Positions 39,323 through 47,865 of a stretch of 64,000 bases of DNA are shown here, piece after piece. Position 1 is the stretch's first letter. Each line of letters begins with the position of its first letter. The translations under genes and the position numbers were made by a program. The notes under the pieces were generated by a model. The model was not told where the DNA came from. It was given only the letters and a program-made list of their open reading frames with translations, and did no database searches. This DNA comes from Alkalihalobacillus sp. AL-G (GTDB lineage Bacteria > Bacillota > Bacilli > Bacillales > Fictibacillaceae). Location: positions 3,906,001-3,970,000 of the forward strand of contig NZ_CP094656.1 in the NCBI RefSeq assembly GCF_030643805.1, written 5' to 3'.

Positions 39323-40300
39323 TTATCTCTGTAATGCCTGCATTGCCGTTATCAACGCGAGCTTGTACACATCCTCAGCATCACAGCCTCTTGAAAGGTC
39401 GTTGACCGGCTTGTTGAGTCCTTGCAATACAGGACCTATCGCCTCATACCCACCGAGTCGCTGAACCATTTTATATCCGATATTACCCGCTTCAAGCCCT
39501 GGAAAAACAAACACATTCGCCCTTCCCTTAAGTGGCGATTTCGGTGCTTTCTTTGCTGCCACATCCGGTACGAAGGCAGCGTCGAACTGCAGCTCCCCAT
39601 CAAAAGCAAAATCAATCTCCAGTTCTTCTAACAGCTGTACCGCTTCTCTTACCTTATCTGTCTCAGCCGATTTTGCTGACCCTTTAGTCGAAAAGCTGAG
39701 CAACGCAACCTTAGGATCGATTCCAAACACTCTGGCTGTTTCCGCACTTGTTGATGCAATTTCGGCAAGGTCCGATGCAGAGGGATTGATATTGATTGCA
39801 CAGTCGGCAAACACATATTTTTCATCCTCTTTTACCATTAAAAAAGCACCGGACGTACGTTTGATTCCTTCTTTTGTTTTGATAATTTGTAATGCCGGGC
39901 GAACCGTGTCAGCTGTGGAATGTACGGCACCACTTATGAGACCATCCGCTTTCCCTGAATAAATGAGCATCGTTCCGAAGTAATTGACGTCCTGTAAAAT
40001 TTCCCTCGCTTCATGCTCATTCACTTTACCCTTTCGACGTTCCACAAACATCTTTACAAGTTCCTCAAAGCCCTCGTAGGTTTCTGGTGTCAACATCTCT
40101 GCATTCTCCAAACTCACACCAGATTCCTCAAGACGCTTCTGTATTGTGTCCTTGTCCCCGATCAAGATCGGCTTAAGGATTTTTTCTTTCGCAAGACGAA
40201 TTGCAGCTTCTAAAACCCGTTCATCTGTACCTTCCGGAAAAACAATGGTCGGGTAAGCCGCCTTCAGCCTATACTCCATTGTTGAAAACATGGTACTCAT
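39323..40300 (-). CDS. pta: Phosphate acetyltransferase
   Basis: Interconverts acetyl-CoA and acetyl phosphate in overflow metabolism. 325 residues, the short Bacillus form without N-terminal regulatory domains. Conserved stretches: YPTIVFPEGTDERVLEAA, YSGKADGLISGAVHSTADT, INPSASDLAEIA, LSFSTKGSAKS and FVFPGLEAGNIGYK. ATG at 40300 has AGGAGGGG upstream; the frame extends 13 codons further without a site. Confidence 0.96.
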   Translation of the reverse strand: MSTMFSTMEYRLKAAYPTIVFPEGTDERVLEAAIRLAKEKILKPILIGDKDTIQKRLEESGVSLENAEMLTPETYEGFEELVKMFVERRKGKVNEHEAREILQDVNYFGTMLIYSGKADGLISGAVHSTADTVRPALQIIKTKEGIKRTSGAFLMVKEDEKYVFADCAININPSASDLAEIASTSAETARVFGIDPKVALLSFSTKGSAKSAETDKVREAVQLLEELEIDFAFDGELQFDAAFVPDVAAKKAPKSPLKGRANVFVFPGLEAGNIGYKMVQRLGGYEAIGPVLQGLNKPVNDLSRGCDAEDVYKLALITAMQALQR

Positions 40301-40440
40301 CGTACCCCTCCTACTACTTCTAATTTCAAATCTAACCAATGATTATTTGACTAGCTATTCCATACATTTCCTAGATTACTCTTTTTTAATCATCCACGAA
40401 ACCGATAAATTTTGAAGAAGGAGATTTTCCGAAGATTTTC

Positions 40441-40467
40441 TGAAACCTGTTCTAAGGACAATTCGTA
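40441..40467 (+). promoter_or_regulatory. Sigma-W-type promoter of spo0M
   Basis: TGAAAC (40441-40446) and CGTA (40464-40467) are separated by exactly 17 bp, the ECF sigma-W pattern. It lies about 50 bp before the spo0M start. spo0M in B. subtilis is a known sigma-W and sigma-H target. Confidence 0.75.
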
Positions 40468-40516
40468 AACATAGGAGAACGAAAAGGTATGTTCAAAATT
40501 GAGAGGAGAATGTTAC

Positions 40517-41293
40517 ATGTCATTTGTAAACCGTATGCTTGCAAGTGTTGGAATCGGATCAGCTGTTGTTGATACAAAATTGGAAGGGAACACTTTTTAT
40601 GCCGGTGAAACGATTGAGGGTGTCGTCGAGATTAAAGGAGGTAAAGTCGATCAACACATCGATGAAATAAACCTCTATCTCATGACTCAATATGTTCGTG
40701 AGGTAGATGATCGAAAAGTGACGCAATCTCATACCCTAGACTCGTTCCAGGTTGCTCAGGATATTACCGTTTCAGAGGGTGAACAAAAGAAAATCCCATT
40801 TAAGTTACCCCTTCCACTTGATGTTCCCGTTACGATTGGAAAAACACCCGTATGGTTAAAAACAGGACTGGACATCAAACAAGCTGTTGACCCGAAGGAT
40901 GAGGACTATATCACAATCAAACCGACCGAGCTTTCTGAAAAAGTTTTGGATGCAATTGAACAACTCGGTTTCAGACTCCGTAAATCAAGTTGTGTCCATG
41001 TTAAAAGACATCTGCAAAATAACAGACCTTTCGTACAGGAATTTGAATTCATTCCGACGTCGGGACCATTCAACCGTGACTTGGATGAGCTAGAGGTCGT
41101 GTTTTTCCCTGAACAAGATCGTGTCCGTTTAATGATTGAGGTTGATAAGCGCGGAAAAGGATTATTCGGGCTTTTAGAGGAAGCACTCGATGTCGATGAG
41201 CAAAAATCAATGCTCACCATTACTCGTGCAGAGGTATCGGATACTGGGTCATTGCAAAGAACACTCGAAAACCACATTCGACGTTACGTTTAA
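40517..41293 (+). CDS. spo0M: Sporulation-control protein Spo0M
   Basis: Arrestin-like cytosolic protein that influences sporulation and stress response. 258 residues, the same as B. subtilis Spo0M. Starts MSFVNRMLASVGIGSAVVDT; GNTFYAGETIEGVVEIKGG and VWLKTGLDIKQAVDPKDEDY are family blocks; the C-terminus has RGLFGLLEEALD-like KGLFGLLEEALDVDE. ATG at 40517 follows GAGAGGAGAA. A near-perfect sigma-W promoter lies upstream, tying it to the envelope-stress regulon. Confidence 0.94.
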   Translation: MSFVNRMLASVGIGSAVVDTKLEGNTFYAGETIEGVVEIKGGKVDQHIDEINLYLMTQYVREVDDRKVTQSHTLDSFQVAQDITVSEGEQKKIPFKLPLPLDVPVTIGKTPVWLKTGLDIKQAVDPKDEDYITIKPTELSEKVLDAIEQLGFRLRKSSCVHVKRHLQNNRPFVQEFEFIPTSGPFNRDLDELEVVFFPEQDRVRLMIEVDKRGKGLFGLLEEALDVDEQKSMLTITRAEVSDTGSLQRTLENHIRRYV

Positions 41294-41429
41294 ATACATT
41301 TTTTGTGCAGCCAGACCGAAATTTGATGGTTTTGTGTCAGCTTTTAATGTCAGGGACAAACTGTGGTATGATAGAAACGGCAAAGCATAATTAAACATTT
41401 TATAGTCTATATAAAAGGAGTGTCTTGTG

Positions 41430-42176
41430 ATGAGCGAAGCTGCCAAAACATTAGATGGCTGGTATTGTTTACACGATTTCCGTACTATGAATTGGGCTGC
41501 ATGGAAAGCCTTGTCAAGTGAAGAGCGTGAGCAAGCAACAAATGAGCTGCTAACCTTTCTGGAAAAATGGGAAGTAACAGAAGCCCAAAAGAACGGGAGC
41601 CACGCATTGTATTCAATAGTAGGACAAAAAGCTGACTTTATGATCATGCTTCTCCGCCCTACTGTGGAAGAACTGAACGAAATCGAAACTGCATTCAATA
41701 AAACAACATTCGCTGAATATACGTTACCTGTCTATTCGTATGTTTCAGTTGTTGAATTGAGTAACTATATGGCTTCTAAAGACGTAGATCCGGAAACAGA
41801 CCCGATGATCCAAGGGCGGCTTAAGCCTGCACTTCCGAAGTGGAACCATGTGTGCTTCTACCCTATGGATAAGCGCCGTGAAGGCAGTGATAACTGGTAT
41901 ATGCTTTCTATGGATGAGCGTCGTGATATGATGCGCAAGCATGGTATGATCGGCCGAGGCTATGCAGGAAAGGTTAAACAAATCATTACCGGATCAGTTG
42001 GATTTGACGACTGGGAGTGGGGAGTAACCTTGTTTTCGAACGATGTACTCCAATTCAAGAAACTCGTTTATGAAATGCGCTTTGATGAAGTGAGTGCACG
42101 CTTTGGCGAGTTTGGTTCCTTCTATGTCGGGAACATCCTGCCAAAAGAAAAAGTAAGCTCTTACCTTGCTATATAA
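41430..42176 (+). CDS. hemQ: Coproheme decarboxylase HemQ
   Basis: Chlorite-dismutase-fold enzyme making heme b from coproheme with peroxide in the Gram-positive heme route. 248 residues. The radical Tyr is in [11 protein letters not shown], the proximal His in [15 protein letters not shown], and the C-terminal half has the [23 protein letters not shown]-type block. ATG at 41430, AAAGGAG nine bases upstream (a GTG one codon earlier is also possible). Follows spo0M, ends in a good terminator. Confidence 0.95.
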   Translation: MSEAAKTLDGWYCLHDFRTMNWAAWKALSSEEREQATNELLTFLEKWEVTEAQKNGSHALYSIVGQKADFMIMLLRPTVEELNEIETAFNKTTFAEYTLPVYSYVSVVELSNYMASKDVDPETDPMIQGRLKPALPKWNHVCFYPMDKRREGSDNWYMLSMDERRDMMRKHGMIGRGYAGKVKQIITGSVGFDDWEWGVTLFSNDVLQFKKLVYEMRFDEVSARFGEFGSFYVGNILPKEKVSSYLAI

Positions 42177-42195
42177 AACTGAATGTACGTTTAGC

Positions 42196-42226
42196 AAGCA
42201 CCTCTTTCATTAAGGGGTGCTTTTTT
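42196..42226 (+). terminator. Intrinsic terminator after hemQ
   Basis: AAGCACC(TC) pairs with (GG)GGTGCTT and is followed by TTTTTT. The rest of 42227-42550 shows no defined element. Confidence 0.85.
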
Positions 42227-42560
42227 ATGTACTACTGGACTCTTGCTTCGGGGTGAAGGCGGTTCAACTAGATGATTTACGAGCGTAAATCTACCTTTAA
42301 CCGGTACATCAAATTGCCATGCGGACACTTTTACCGTGATTCCGCTTGAAACTGTCTCCTTAAACCCGCAGAACCCCGAAATATACATCAGAACCTATCA
42401 TTCGGATTGGATAAAAAGTCATCTTTAAAATGTTCCCTTTTCCTCGAGCTCCTCGTAACCCACGCTTACTGTAGACTGTCATCATTTTGCCTATGCAAAC
42501 ATAAGAATAGTATGTGTAATTTGTGCAGATATGTAGTGGATAATCAAGGAGGTGACACGT

Positions 42561-42992
42561 TTGGCAGTCATAAAAGCACCCCCATCTGCTGTCAAGCTAC
42601 TCGCAAGGCTCATGCGTGCAGAGGCTGAGGCCGATGGTAAGCTTGGAATGTTGATGGTTGGTAATACTGGAGTCAATCGCGTACGAGGGGATTGCATGGA
42701 TTTTAAAAACATTGATACGGTTCGCGATATGGTGTTTCAGTCACCCGGAGGATTTGAAGCTACCCAAAAAGGTTATTTTTATCAGCGGGCAAGGCAAAGT
42801 GAAATTAAACTTGCGAGAAAGGCGGTTGCAGGGAAAAGATATCACCCTGCATCGTACTCCCTTTGGTTCTTTAAGCCTGCAGGAAGCTGCCCTGCTCAAT
42901 GGTTCAACCAATGGAACACTGGGCGCTTTAAATCACATTGTTTCTATAAACCGACTGAATCAAATTGTCCTGGGGTTTATTCTACCTATTAA
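42561..42992 (+). CDS. cwlJ: Spore cortex-lytic cell-wall hydrolase CwlJ
   Basis: Hydrolase_2 family enzyme in the spore coat that degrades cortex peptidoglycan during germination, especially with Ca-dipicolinate. 143 residues. Catalytic-region motifs: LLARLMRAEAEADGKLGML (Glu), FEATQKGYFYQRARQSE, YSLWFFKPAGSCPAQW and FKSHCFYKPTESNCPGVYSTY. The start is TTG at 42561, eight bases after AAGGAGG; the GTG at 42552 overlaps the site. No signal peptide, as usual. GerQ, needed for its spore localisation, is the next gene. Confidence 0.94.
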   Translation: MAVIKAPPSAVKLLARLMRAEAEADGKLGMLMVGNTGVNRVRGDCMDFKNIDTVRDMVFQSPGGFEATQKGYFYQRARQSEIKLARKAVAGKRYHPASYSLWFFKPAGSCPAQWFNQWNTGRFKSHCFYKPTESNCPGVYSTY

Positions 42993-43151
42993 AACATCAC
43001 CGCATCGTTGAACTGACTCACATTGTGTCAGCCCAAAAGTTGACTTAGTTAACTTCCTATTAACACGAAACTTTCTTTTAAGTGTCATAACTTAAACGAG
43101 CTCGGAGTATATCTGATTAATAGAAGTCTCATTGAAATAGGGAGGTCTTTT

Positions 43152-43634
43152 ATGAATTATCCGTATTATCGGCAAGGTCAAGGAGGAATGGGCGGTTTTC
43201 CGATGGGCATGAATCAGGGCGGTATGAACCAAGGGGCGGGTTTTCCGATGGGTACCAATCAAGGAGCGGGTTTTCCGGCGGGCATGGCTCAACCTGGAGC
43301 ACCTGGAGCCTTTCCATCAGGGATACCAGGGCAAGTAGCGGAACAGCTTCCTGTCGAGCAGTCTTATATCGAGAATATTTTACGGCTCAATCGTGGAAAA
43401 GTCGGAACCTTTTATATGACATTTGAAGGTAATCCGAAATGGACTGCGAAGATTTTTAAGGGAGTTATCGAAGCTGCTGGACGGGATCACATTATTATCA
43501 GTGATCCTGAGACAGGGAAAAGGTACCTGCTGTTGATGGTTTATCTTGATTATGTAACTTTTGATGAGGAAATTGAGTATAGCTATCCTTACGGTGGTCA
43601 AAGTGAACAAATTACAACGTATTCACCTAGGTGA
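43152..43634 (+). CDS. gerQ: Spore coat protein GerQ
   Basis: Coat protein that anchors CwlJ and is cross-linked by transglutaminase. 160 residues: N-terminal Gly/Met/Asn/Gln-rich repeats (GGMNQGAGFPMGTNQG, about residues 10-60), then the conserved C-terminal domain with EQSYIENILRLNRGKVGTFY and RDHIIISDPETGKRYLLLM. ATG at 43152 has AGGGAGG upstream. The cwlJ-gerQ pairing follows B. subtilis; expression should be mother-cell specific, though I could not identify a convincing sigma-E promoter. Confidence 0.94.
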   Translation: MNYPYYRQGQGGMGGFPMGMNQGGMNQGAGFPMGTNQGAGFPAGMAQPGAPGAFPSGIPGQVAEQLPVEQSYIENILRLNRGKVGTFYMTFEGNPKWTAKIFKGVIEAAGRDHIIISDPETGKRYLLLMVYLDYVTFDEEIEYSYPYGGQSEQITTYSPR

Positions 43635-43702
43635 TGATTCGTTATAGCACCTGGTCAGGAGCTATTAACGGGATTATTTGTTCAACATAACATTATAATT
43701 AT

Positions 43703-43735
43703 GAAAGAGATGCCTCCCTGAGAGACATCTCTTTT
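43703..43735 (-). terminator. Intrinsic terminator after ywdK
   Basis: AAAGAGATG pairs with CATCTCTTTT; T-rich on the side facing away from ywdK (minus strand). It may serve gerQ as well. Confidence 0.7.
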
Positions 43736-43746
43736 AGCGTTTGTGG

Positions 43747-44118
43747 CTATGCTTTCAACACAGCAATAACAATTAATAGCCAGCCGACAATAAATGCCAT
43801 TCCGCCAAACGGGGTAATGATCCCAAGCTTCGAAATTCCAGTTACGCTTAGAACATAAAGACTTCCTGAAAAAAGGACGATCCCGATCAACATGAGCCAC
43901 CCTGCCCAATGAATCAATGCAGAACCAGTGAATTTATCTGCTAAAAAGGCGACGACAAACAGACCGAGTGCATGAAAGATATGGTATTGCACCCCTGTTT
44001 TAAACACTTCCATCATTTTGGCAGAAAGCTTCGATTCGAGTCCATGGGCACCAAACGCTCCTAAAATAACCGACAATCCAGCGTTGACCGCACCGAGTAA
44101 AATAAACAATTTGAACAT
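43747..44118 (-). CDS. ywdK: DUF423 membrane protein YwdK
   Basis: 123-residue integral membrane protein of unknown function with four hydrophobic segments. The family signature is LGAFGAHGLESKL plus QYHIFHALGLF and TPFGGMAFIVGWLLI. I take ATG at 44118 (MFKLFILLGAVNAG) with AGGAGAAG upstream; the frame opens 15 codons earlier without a site. Gene order cwlJ-gerQ-ywdK follows B. subtilis. Confidence 0.92.
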   Translation of the reverse strand: MFKLFILLGAVNAGLSVILGAFGAHGLESKLSAKMMEVFKTGVQYHIFHALGLFVVAFLADKFTGSALIHWAGWLMLIGIVLFSGSLYVLSVTGISKLGIITPFGGMAFIVGWLLIVIAVLKA

Positions 44119-44216
44119 TTCACTTCTCCTACCTATTCGTTCTATATTTTGGGTTTTTTTCAATCAAGATAACGAGTACATGCTTTCATGTTAAATCATC
44201 CACTGGTTCTTGCCAA

Positions 44217-44540
44217 CTAATCGCCGCATAGATTCGAAGTATTGTCACCTTTTTTCTTAGATGAAAACGATTGTTCAGCAGAGTTTTCAACCTTCTCTAA
44301 CAGCTCACGACCTTCCTTCGACTTTTGCAGCATGTCCCGTAACGATGGAATGCGATCTGTGTCGTAAGTGCTAACAGCTTCAAATATTTTAAGTTTAACC
44401 TCCTGCTCCACATCCTCCTGATATCTCGTTTCCATCGATTTCACCGTTTGCTTGATTTTCGGTTCAAACCGATCAATCAGTTCCTGGAAGGCATCAGGAT
44501 CATTTTGCTTTGCGCTTTTTACTAACTGAAGCAGGTTCAT
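44217..44540 (-). CDS. RsoA-like co-sigma protein (sigma region-2-like)
   Basis: 107 residues. The N-terminal half, MNLLQLVKSAKQNDPDAFQ then ELIDRFEPKIKQTVK and EDVEQEVKLKIFEAVSTYD, has the pattern of a sigma-70 region 2 / HTH_16 helical domain. The remainder is acidic-basic helix with no HTH of region 4. By analogy with B. subtilis RsoA (YvrHa), which pairs with SigO to make a working sigma factor, this could be the partner of the protein two genes upstream. ATG at 44540 has GGGGAGGAACACG upstream and overlaps the yvrJ-like gene by 41 bases. The functional call is inference from fold pattern and operon. Confidence 0.7.
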   Translation of the reverse strand: MNLLQLVKSAKQNDPDAFQELIDRFEPKIKQTVKSMETRYQEDVEQEVKLKIFEAVSTYDTDRIPSLRDMLQKSKEGRELLEKVENSAEQSFSSKKKGDNTSNLCGD

Positions 44541-44712
44541 CGTGTTCCTCCCCTCGTTGCTTCTGGATCAGTTCACTCAACACCTCTATCGATTGTTCAA
44601 GCTTATAAAGTCGTTTGTCATTCTGAAGCAACAGATAGAGGGCCACAACAGCAGGGAAACCGACATTCGGTATTAAATTAAACCAGCCCACAATACTTGT
44701 TCCATCAAGCAT
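44500..44712 (-). CDS. YvrJ-family small protein
   Basis: 70 residues: an N-terminal hydrophobic segment (NLIPNVGFPAVVALYLLL, about 12-29) followed by a helical, charged tail (KRLYKLEQSIEVLSELIQKQ). VGFPxxVxxYLL is the YvrJ signature; in B. subtilis yvrJ lies with sigO and rsoA. Function unknown, probably a membrane-bound partner. ATG at 44712 follows GGAGGGG. It overlaps both neighbours, so the three genes are translationally coupled. Confidence 0.8.
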   Translation of the reverse strand: MLDGTSIVGWFNLIPNVGFPAVVALYLLLQNDKRLYKLEQSIEVLSELIQKQRGEEHDEPASVSKKRKAK

Positions 44713-45232
44713 ATTTGTTCCCCTCCATCCGTAATTGAAGCTGTTCTAACGCACGGCGGTGTGTCTTTGATATCGATTGTGGACTAACACGAAGATGGTT
44801 GGCGATTTCCTTCAGCTTCCATCCCTCCTGGTAGTAGAGTTCAACAATTTTTTTCTGGTTGGTTGTCAAGCCATTGATCGCTTCAAATAGGGTCGGGCAA
44901 GCGATCTGATTTTGATCCAACGCAGAATTCATCCAGATTCCTACCTGCTCCATTTCAACCGGTTGATCATCTAAAATTCGGGACTGGCCTCTCCGTTGCT
45001 TTCGGATGTAATTAATGGCTTGGAAATAAATCATTCGTGATACGTAATGAACAAAGCGACATTCGAAGCAAAAAGCTCTAAATTGAACATCTATCCGTTT
45101 AAATTGTTCCATCGCAGGGTTTTCAATCAGTTTCATCATCTCTCTCTTGTTTTCTGGACATTGTAAAAATGCAGATAAGAAATCTTGTTGACCTGCGATT
45201 TCATTAAAGAGCCGCTGTTTGGTCTTTGTCAT
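44705..45232 (-). CDS. Sigma-70-family factor, SigO-like
   Basis: 175 residues. The C-terminal part is a clear sigma region 4: LTTNQKKIVELYYQEGWKLK followed by EIANHLRVSPQSISKTHRRALEQL. The N-terminal part (FLSAFLQCPENKREM...YVSRMIYFQAINYIRKQRRG) is short and Cys-containing (FCFECRF), not a complete region 2. This matches SigO-type factors that need a separate region-2 partner. ATG at 45232, AAAGGAG eleven bases upstream. First gene of an operon with the YvrJ- and RsoA-like genes; no YvrL-type anti-sigma gene follows. Confidence 0.75.
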   Translation of the reverse strand: MTKTKQRLFNEIAGQQDFLSAFLQCPENKREMMKLIENPAMEQFKRIDVQFRAFCFECRFVHYVSRMIYFQAINYIRKQRRGQSRILDDQPVEMEQVGIWMNSALDQNQIACPTLFEAINGLTTNQKKIVELYYQEGWKLKEIANHLRVSPQSISKTHRRALEQLQLRMEGNKYA

Positions 45233-45292
45233 GTTCGAATCAACTCCTTTATCTGTAAAGCAAGTCCACGGGTTAAAAAAACAAACAAAATA

Positions 45293-45343
45293 CGAACATT
45301 TGTTCCTGTTTTTTAGTATAAAAAACGAACACACTTTTAGCAA
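45293..45343 (-). promoter_or_regulatory. Promoter of the sigma operon with LexA-like boxes
   Basis: Minus strand: TTGCTA (45338-45343) and TATACT (45315-45320) with a 17-bp spacer. Just downstream of the -10 lies CGAACATTTGTTCC (45293-45306), 13 of 14 against the Bacillus LexA consensus CGAACRnRYGTTYC. A weaker half-conserved CGAACACACTTTTA (45326-45339) covers the spacer. Confidence 0.5.
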
Positions 45344-45542
45344 TGAGGCTTTTTGGGTGTTCTTTATTTGCATCTAATGACCTGGCTGTTCCAAAAATGG
45401 TGTTTTTATGTCTTCTCTTCAAAGTGTGGTGCCCTCCTCCCCCCGTCCGTTCCAATATGTATGGATTCCCTCAATAAACCACTTTACACGTCGGCTCTTA
45501 CCACCGATAATTGACAATAACTGTACAAAGGAGGCGGAGGAT

Positions 45543-47183
45543 ATGAAACGAACATGGTGGAAGGAGGCTGTCGTCTATCAAGTGTATTGGCGCAGCTTCA
45601 ATGATACGGATGGAGACGGTTATGGTGATTTACGCGGTGTAATCGAAAAGCTAGATTATATTAAAAAATTAGGTGTTGACGTCATCTGGTTGAATCCCGT
45701 GTATGATTCTCCAGATAAGGATAATGGCTATGATATCTCTGGCTACGAGGAGGTTATGGAAAAAGCAGGTACGATGGAGGATTGGAAGAAGCTTCTAAAA
45801 GAGGTCCATTCAAGAGACATGAAGCTGATCATGGATTTAGTCGTAAATTATACATCCGATCAGCACCCTTGGTTTAAGGAATCACGTTCATCAATGGACA
45901 ATCCAAAGCGTGACTGGTACATATGGAAGGATCCGAAAGCAGATGGCTCAGTTCCTAACAACTGGCGCTCTTACTTCACCCCATCTACGTGGGAGTTGGA
46001 TGAACAGACTGGTCAATATTATTTCCATTCATTTGCGACCGAGATGCCAGACCTGAACTGGCGAAACCCGGAAGTCCGTGAAGCGATATTCGAAATGATG
46101 AAATTTTGGCTTGAAAAAGGAATTGACGGATTCCGTATGGATGTCATCAACCTGCTTGCCAAATTGGAAGGGTTTCCTGATGCAAACAATCCTGAAAACA
46201 TCAACTACCTTGGAAACAATCCAGGTATCCACCAATACCTTCAGGAAATGAACGAGAAGGTGTTACGGCATTATGATGTGATGACAGTCGGTGAGATTCC
46301 ATTCGTTACTCCTGAAGACGGACTAAAATATGTAGGAGAAGACCGGAATGAACTTGATACGCTGTTTCATTTTCAAGTTGCTGACGACATGCCGAGCTGG
46401 GATATGCTTCAATTTAAAGAAATCCAGAAAACGTGGCATGAAGGGCTATATAAAAAAGGCTGGAACTCTCAATTTCTGAACAACCATGACCATACTCGAC
46501 AGGTAAGCCGCTATGGAAGCGATGGCGGCTACCGGAAGGAATCAGCTAAGCTGCTTGGAACGATGATTCATACCCTCCCTGGAACCCCATACATTTATCA
46601 AGGGGAAGAAATCGGTATGACTGGCGTCGATTTTAATTCGATAGACGATTACAACGATATCGCTATGAAAAATAAATATGAGGAGGAAATCAGTAAAGGC
46701 AGGAATCCTAATGAGGTGTTAAATGAGCTTAAACCACTTAGCAGGGATAACTCCAGAACTCCTGTACAATGGAATGACAGGAAAAATGCTGGTTTTACTG
46801 AAGGAAAGCCTTGGATCAACGTAAACCCGAACTACAAAACCATCAATGTTGAAAATGCACTCAACGACCCTGATTCTATCTTTTACTATTACCAGAAACT
46901 GATTGCACTACGAAAAAACCATGACGTAATGGTTTATGGCGATTACAAGGACTTATCTGATGGTGATACACATTTATACATGTATACGAGGACATTAGAG
47001 GACACAACCTGGCTCGTTCTTCTCAACCATTCTGATGATTCATACTCTCTTGAACTCCCAGAGTCATTTATAGGCAAAAACAATGAGCTGATCATTGCGA
47101 ACTACAACGACGTAAGTGACGATGAACAGATAGATGTAATAAAGCTCCGCCCACATGAGGCTAGAATCTATAAATATAAATAA
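45543..47183 (+). CDS. Oligo-1,6-glucosidase / alpha-glucosidase (GH13_31)
   Basis: Cytosolic exo-acting glucosidase on isomalto-oligosaccharides. 546 residues. Catalytic triad: nucleophile Asp in DGFRMDVINLL, acid/base Glu in VGEIPF, and Asp in LNNHDHTR. A-domain start WWKEAVVYQVYWRSFNDTDG and calcium-site-like DTDGDGYGD are typical. Val after the nucleophile Asp favours alpha-1,6 specificity; trehalose-6-phosphate hydrolase is a less likely alternative. ATG at 45543 with AAAGGAGG eight bases upstream; the frame opens 45 codons earlier in a region with no coding look. No transporter or regulator is adjacent, which is unusual for such genes. Confidence 0.92.
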   Translation: MKRTWWKEAVVYQVYWRSFNDTDGDGYGDLRGVIEKLDYIKKLGVDVIWLNPVYDSPDKDNGYDISGYEEVMEKAGTMEDWKKLLKEVHSRDMKLIMDLVVNYTSDQHPWFKESRSSMDNPKRDWYIWKDPKADGSVPNNWRSYFTPSTWELDEQTGQYYFHSFATEMPDLNWRNPEVREAIFEMMKFWLEKGIDGFRMDVINLLAKLEGFPDANNPENINYLGNNPGIHQYLQEMNEKVLRHYDVMTVGEIPFVTPEDGLKYVGEDRNELDTLFHFQVADDMPSWDMLQFKEIQKTWHEGLYKKGWNSQFLNNHDHTRQVSRYGSDGGYRKESAKLLGTMIHTLPGTPYIYQGEEIGMTGVDFNSIDDYNDIAMKNKYEEEISKGRNPNEVLNELKPLSRDNSRTPVQWNDRKNAGFTEGKPWINVNPNYKTINVENALNDPDSIFYYYQKLIALRKNHDVMVYGDYKDLSDGDTHLYMYTRTLEDTTWLVLLNHSDDSYSLELPESFIGKNNELIIANYNDVSDDEQIDVIKLRPHEARIYKYK

Positions 47184-47185
47184 AA

Positions 47186-47290
47186 CTTTGCTAGCGCCAA
47201 GCCTTAGCCCTAAAGGATGACCTAAAGGCCTCGCAGGCGATCGACTTAGTTGCACTTAAACTAGGAATTAAACTTTTCTACGGCGTCGAT
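47186..47290. repeat. Intergenic repeat after the glucosidase gene
   Basis: Begins TTTGCTAGCGCCAAGCCTTAG and contains CTTAGTTGCACTT, the reverse complement of AGTGCAACTAAG in the repeat at 39184-39318. GCCAAGCCTT also occurs near 20232. It looks like a degenerate member of the same Bacillus intergenic repeat family. Confidence 0.45.
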
Positions 47291-47349
47291 TTGCATACTA
47301 GTTGAAAAGTAATACTTTCCTTACGTGTAAAGAATAAACAGCACGTATA

Positions 47350-47395
47350 ATGACCCACAGTCGTTGATCAGGCGAACTGTGGGCCTGTTTTTTAT
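47350..47395 (+). terminator. Intrinsic terminator after the glucosidase gene
   Basis: CCCACAGT (47354-47361) pairs with ACTGTGGG (47376-47383), followed by CCTGTTTTTTATT. The rest of 47396-47537 has nothing defined. Confidence 0.85.
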
Positions 47396-47537
47396 TTGAA
47401 AGCTGGATTATGCCGTCCGATTGCTCCAGCTTTTGGTTGTCTTCATGCATAATAGTTGAAGTGAAAATCAGAAAAATCCCGATTGGATTCTAATTTTCAC
47501 GTAAAACACTATTGTTTAACCTTGATAGTGCATATTT

Positions 47538-47822
47538 TTAGAAATCGAAAATGGAATCTCCGTTCACATCATCCTCTTCATCCGGTTTTTTTTTCGACCA
47601 GTTTTGGACAGGCTGATGAGGCTTGGGTTTAGTTTTTTCCTTAGCAGCAGGTAGCTTTGAAGAGCGCATGGATGTTGTGTCCATTAACAAATCACAGTAA
47701 GCTTTCACTGCACTTAACTCTTCTTTTACCTTGCTAGATGAAGGACTTTGGTCCACATCGCCTTTAATTTTCTCCAGTCGGTCAATCATTTTTTGTATAA
47801 TGGAGCTTGATTGTATACTCAA
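47538..47822 (-). CDS. ywdI: YwdI-family protein
   Basis: A 94-residue protein of unknown function. N-terminal helix (SIQSSSIIQKMIDRLEKIK), a conserved central VKEELSAVKAYCDLLMD, then a Lys/Pro-rich linker (KEKTKPKPHQPVQNW) and an acidic end (DEEDDVNGDSIFDF). These match YwdI. The start is probably TTG at 47822, six bases after AAAGAGGG; an ATG 12 codons earlier has no site. Single gene, no signal peptide or membrane segment. Confidence 0.82.
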   Translation of the reverse strand: MSIQSSSIIQKMIDRLEKIKGDVDQSPSSSKVKEELSAVKAYCDLLMDTTSMRSSKLPAAKEKTKPKPHQPVQNWSKKKPDEEDDVNGDSIFDF

Positions 47823-47865
47823 GGTTATCCCTCTTTTCTCAAATCGTTCTCCATCCATTATAGAG

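Noticed and set aside
42191-42388. 65-codon minus-strand frame (MYISGFCGFKET...) after hemQ
   Set aside because: No ribosome binding site, its 3' end is the hemQ terminator itself, and I recognise no family. It could be a decayed gene but I cannot support it.
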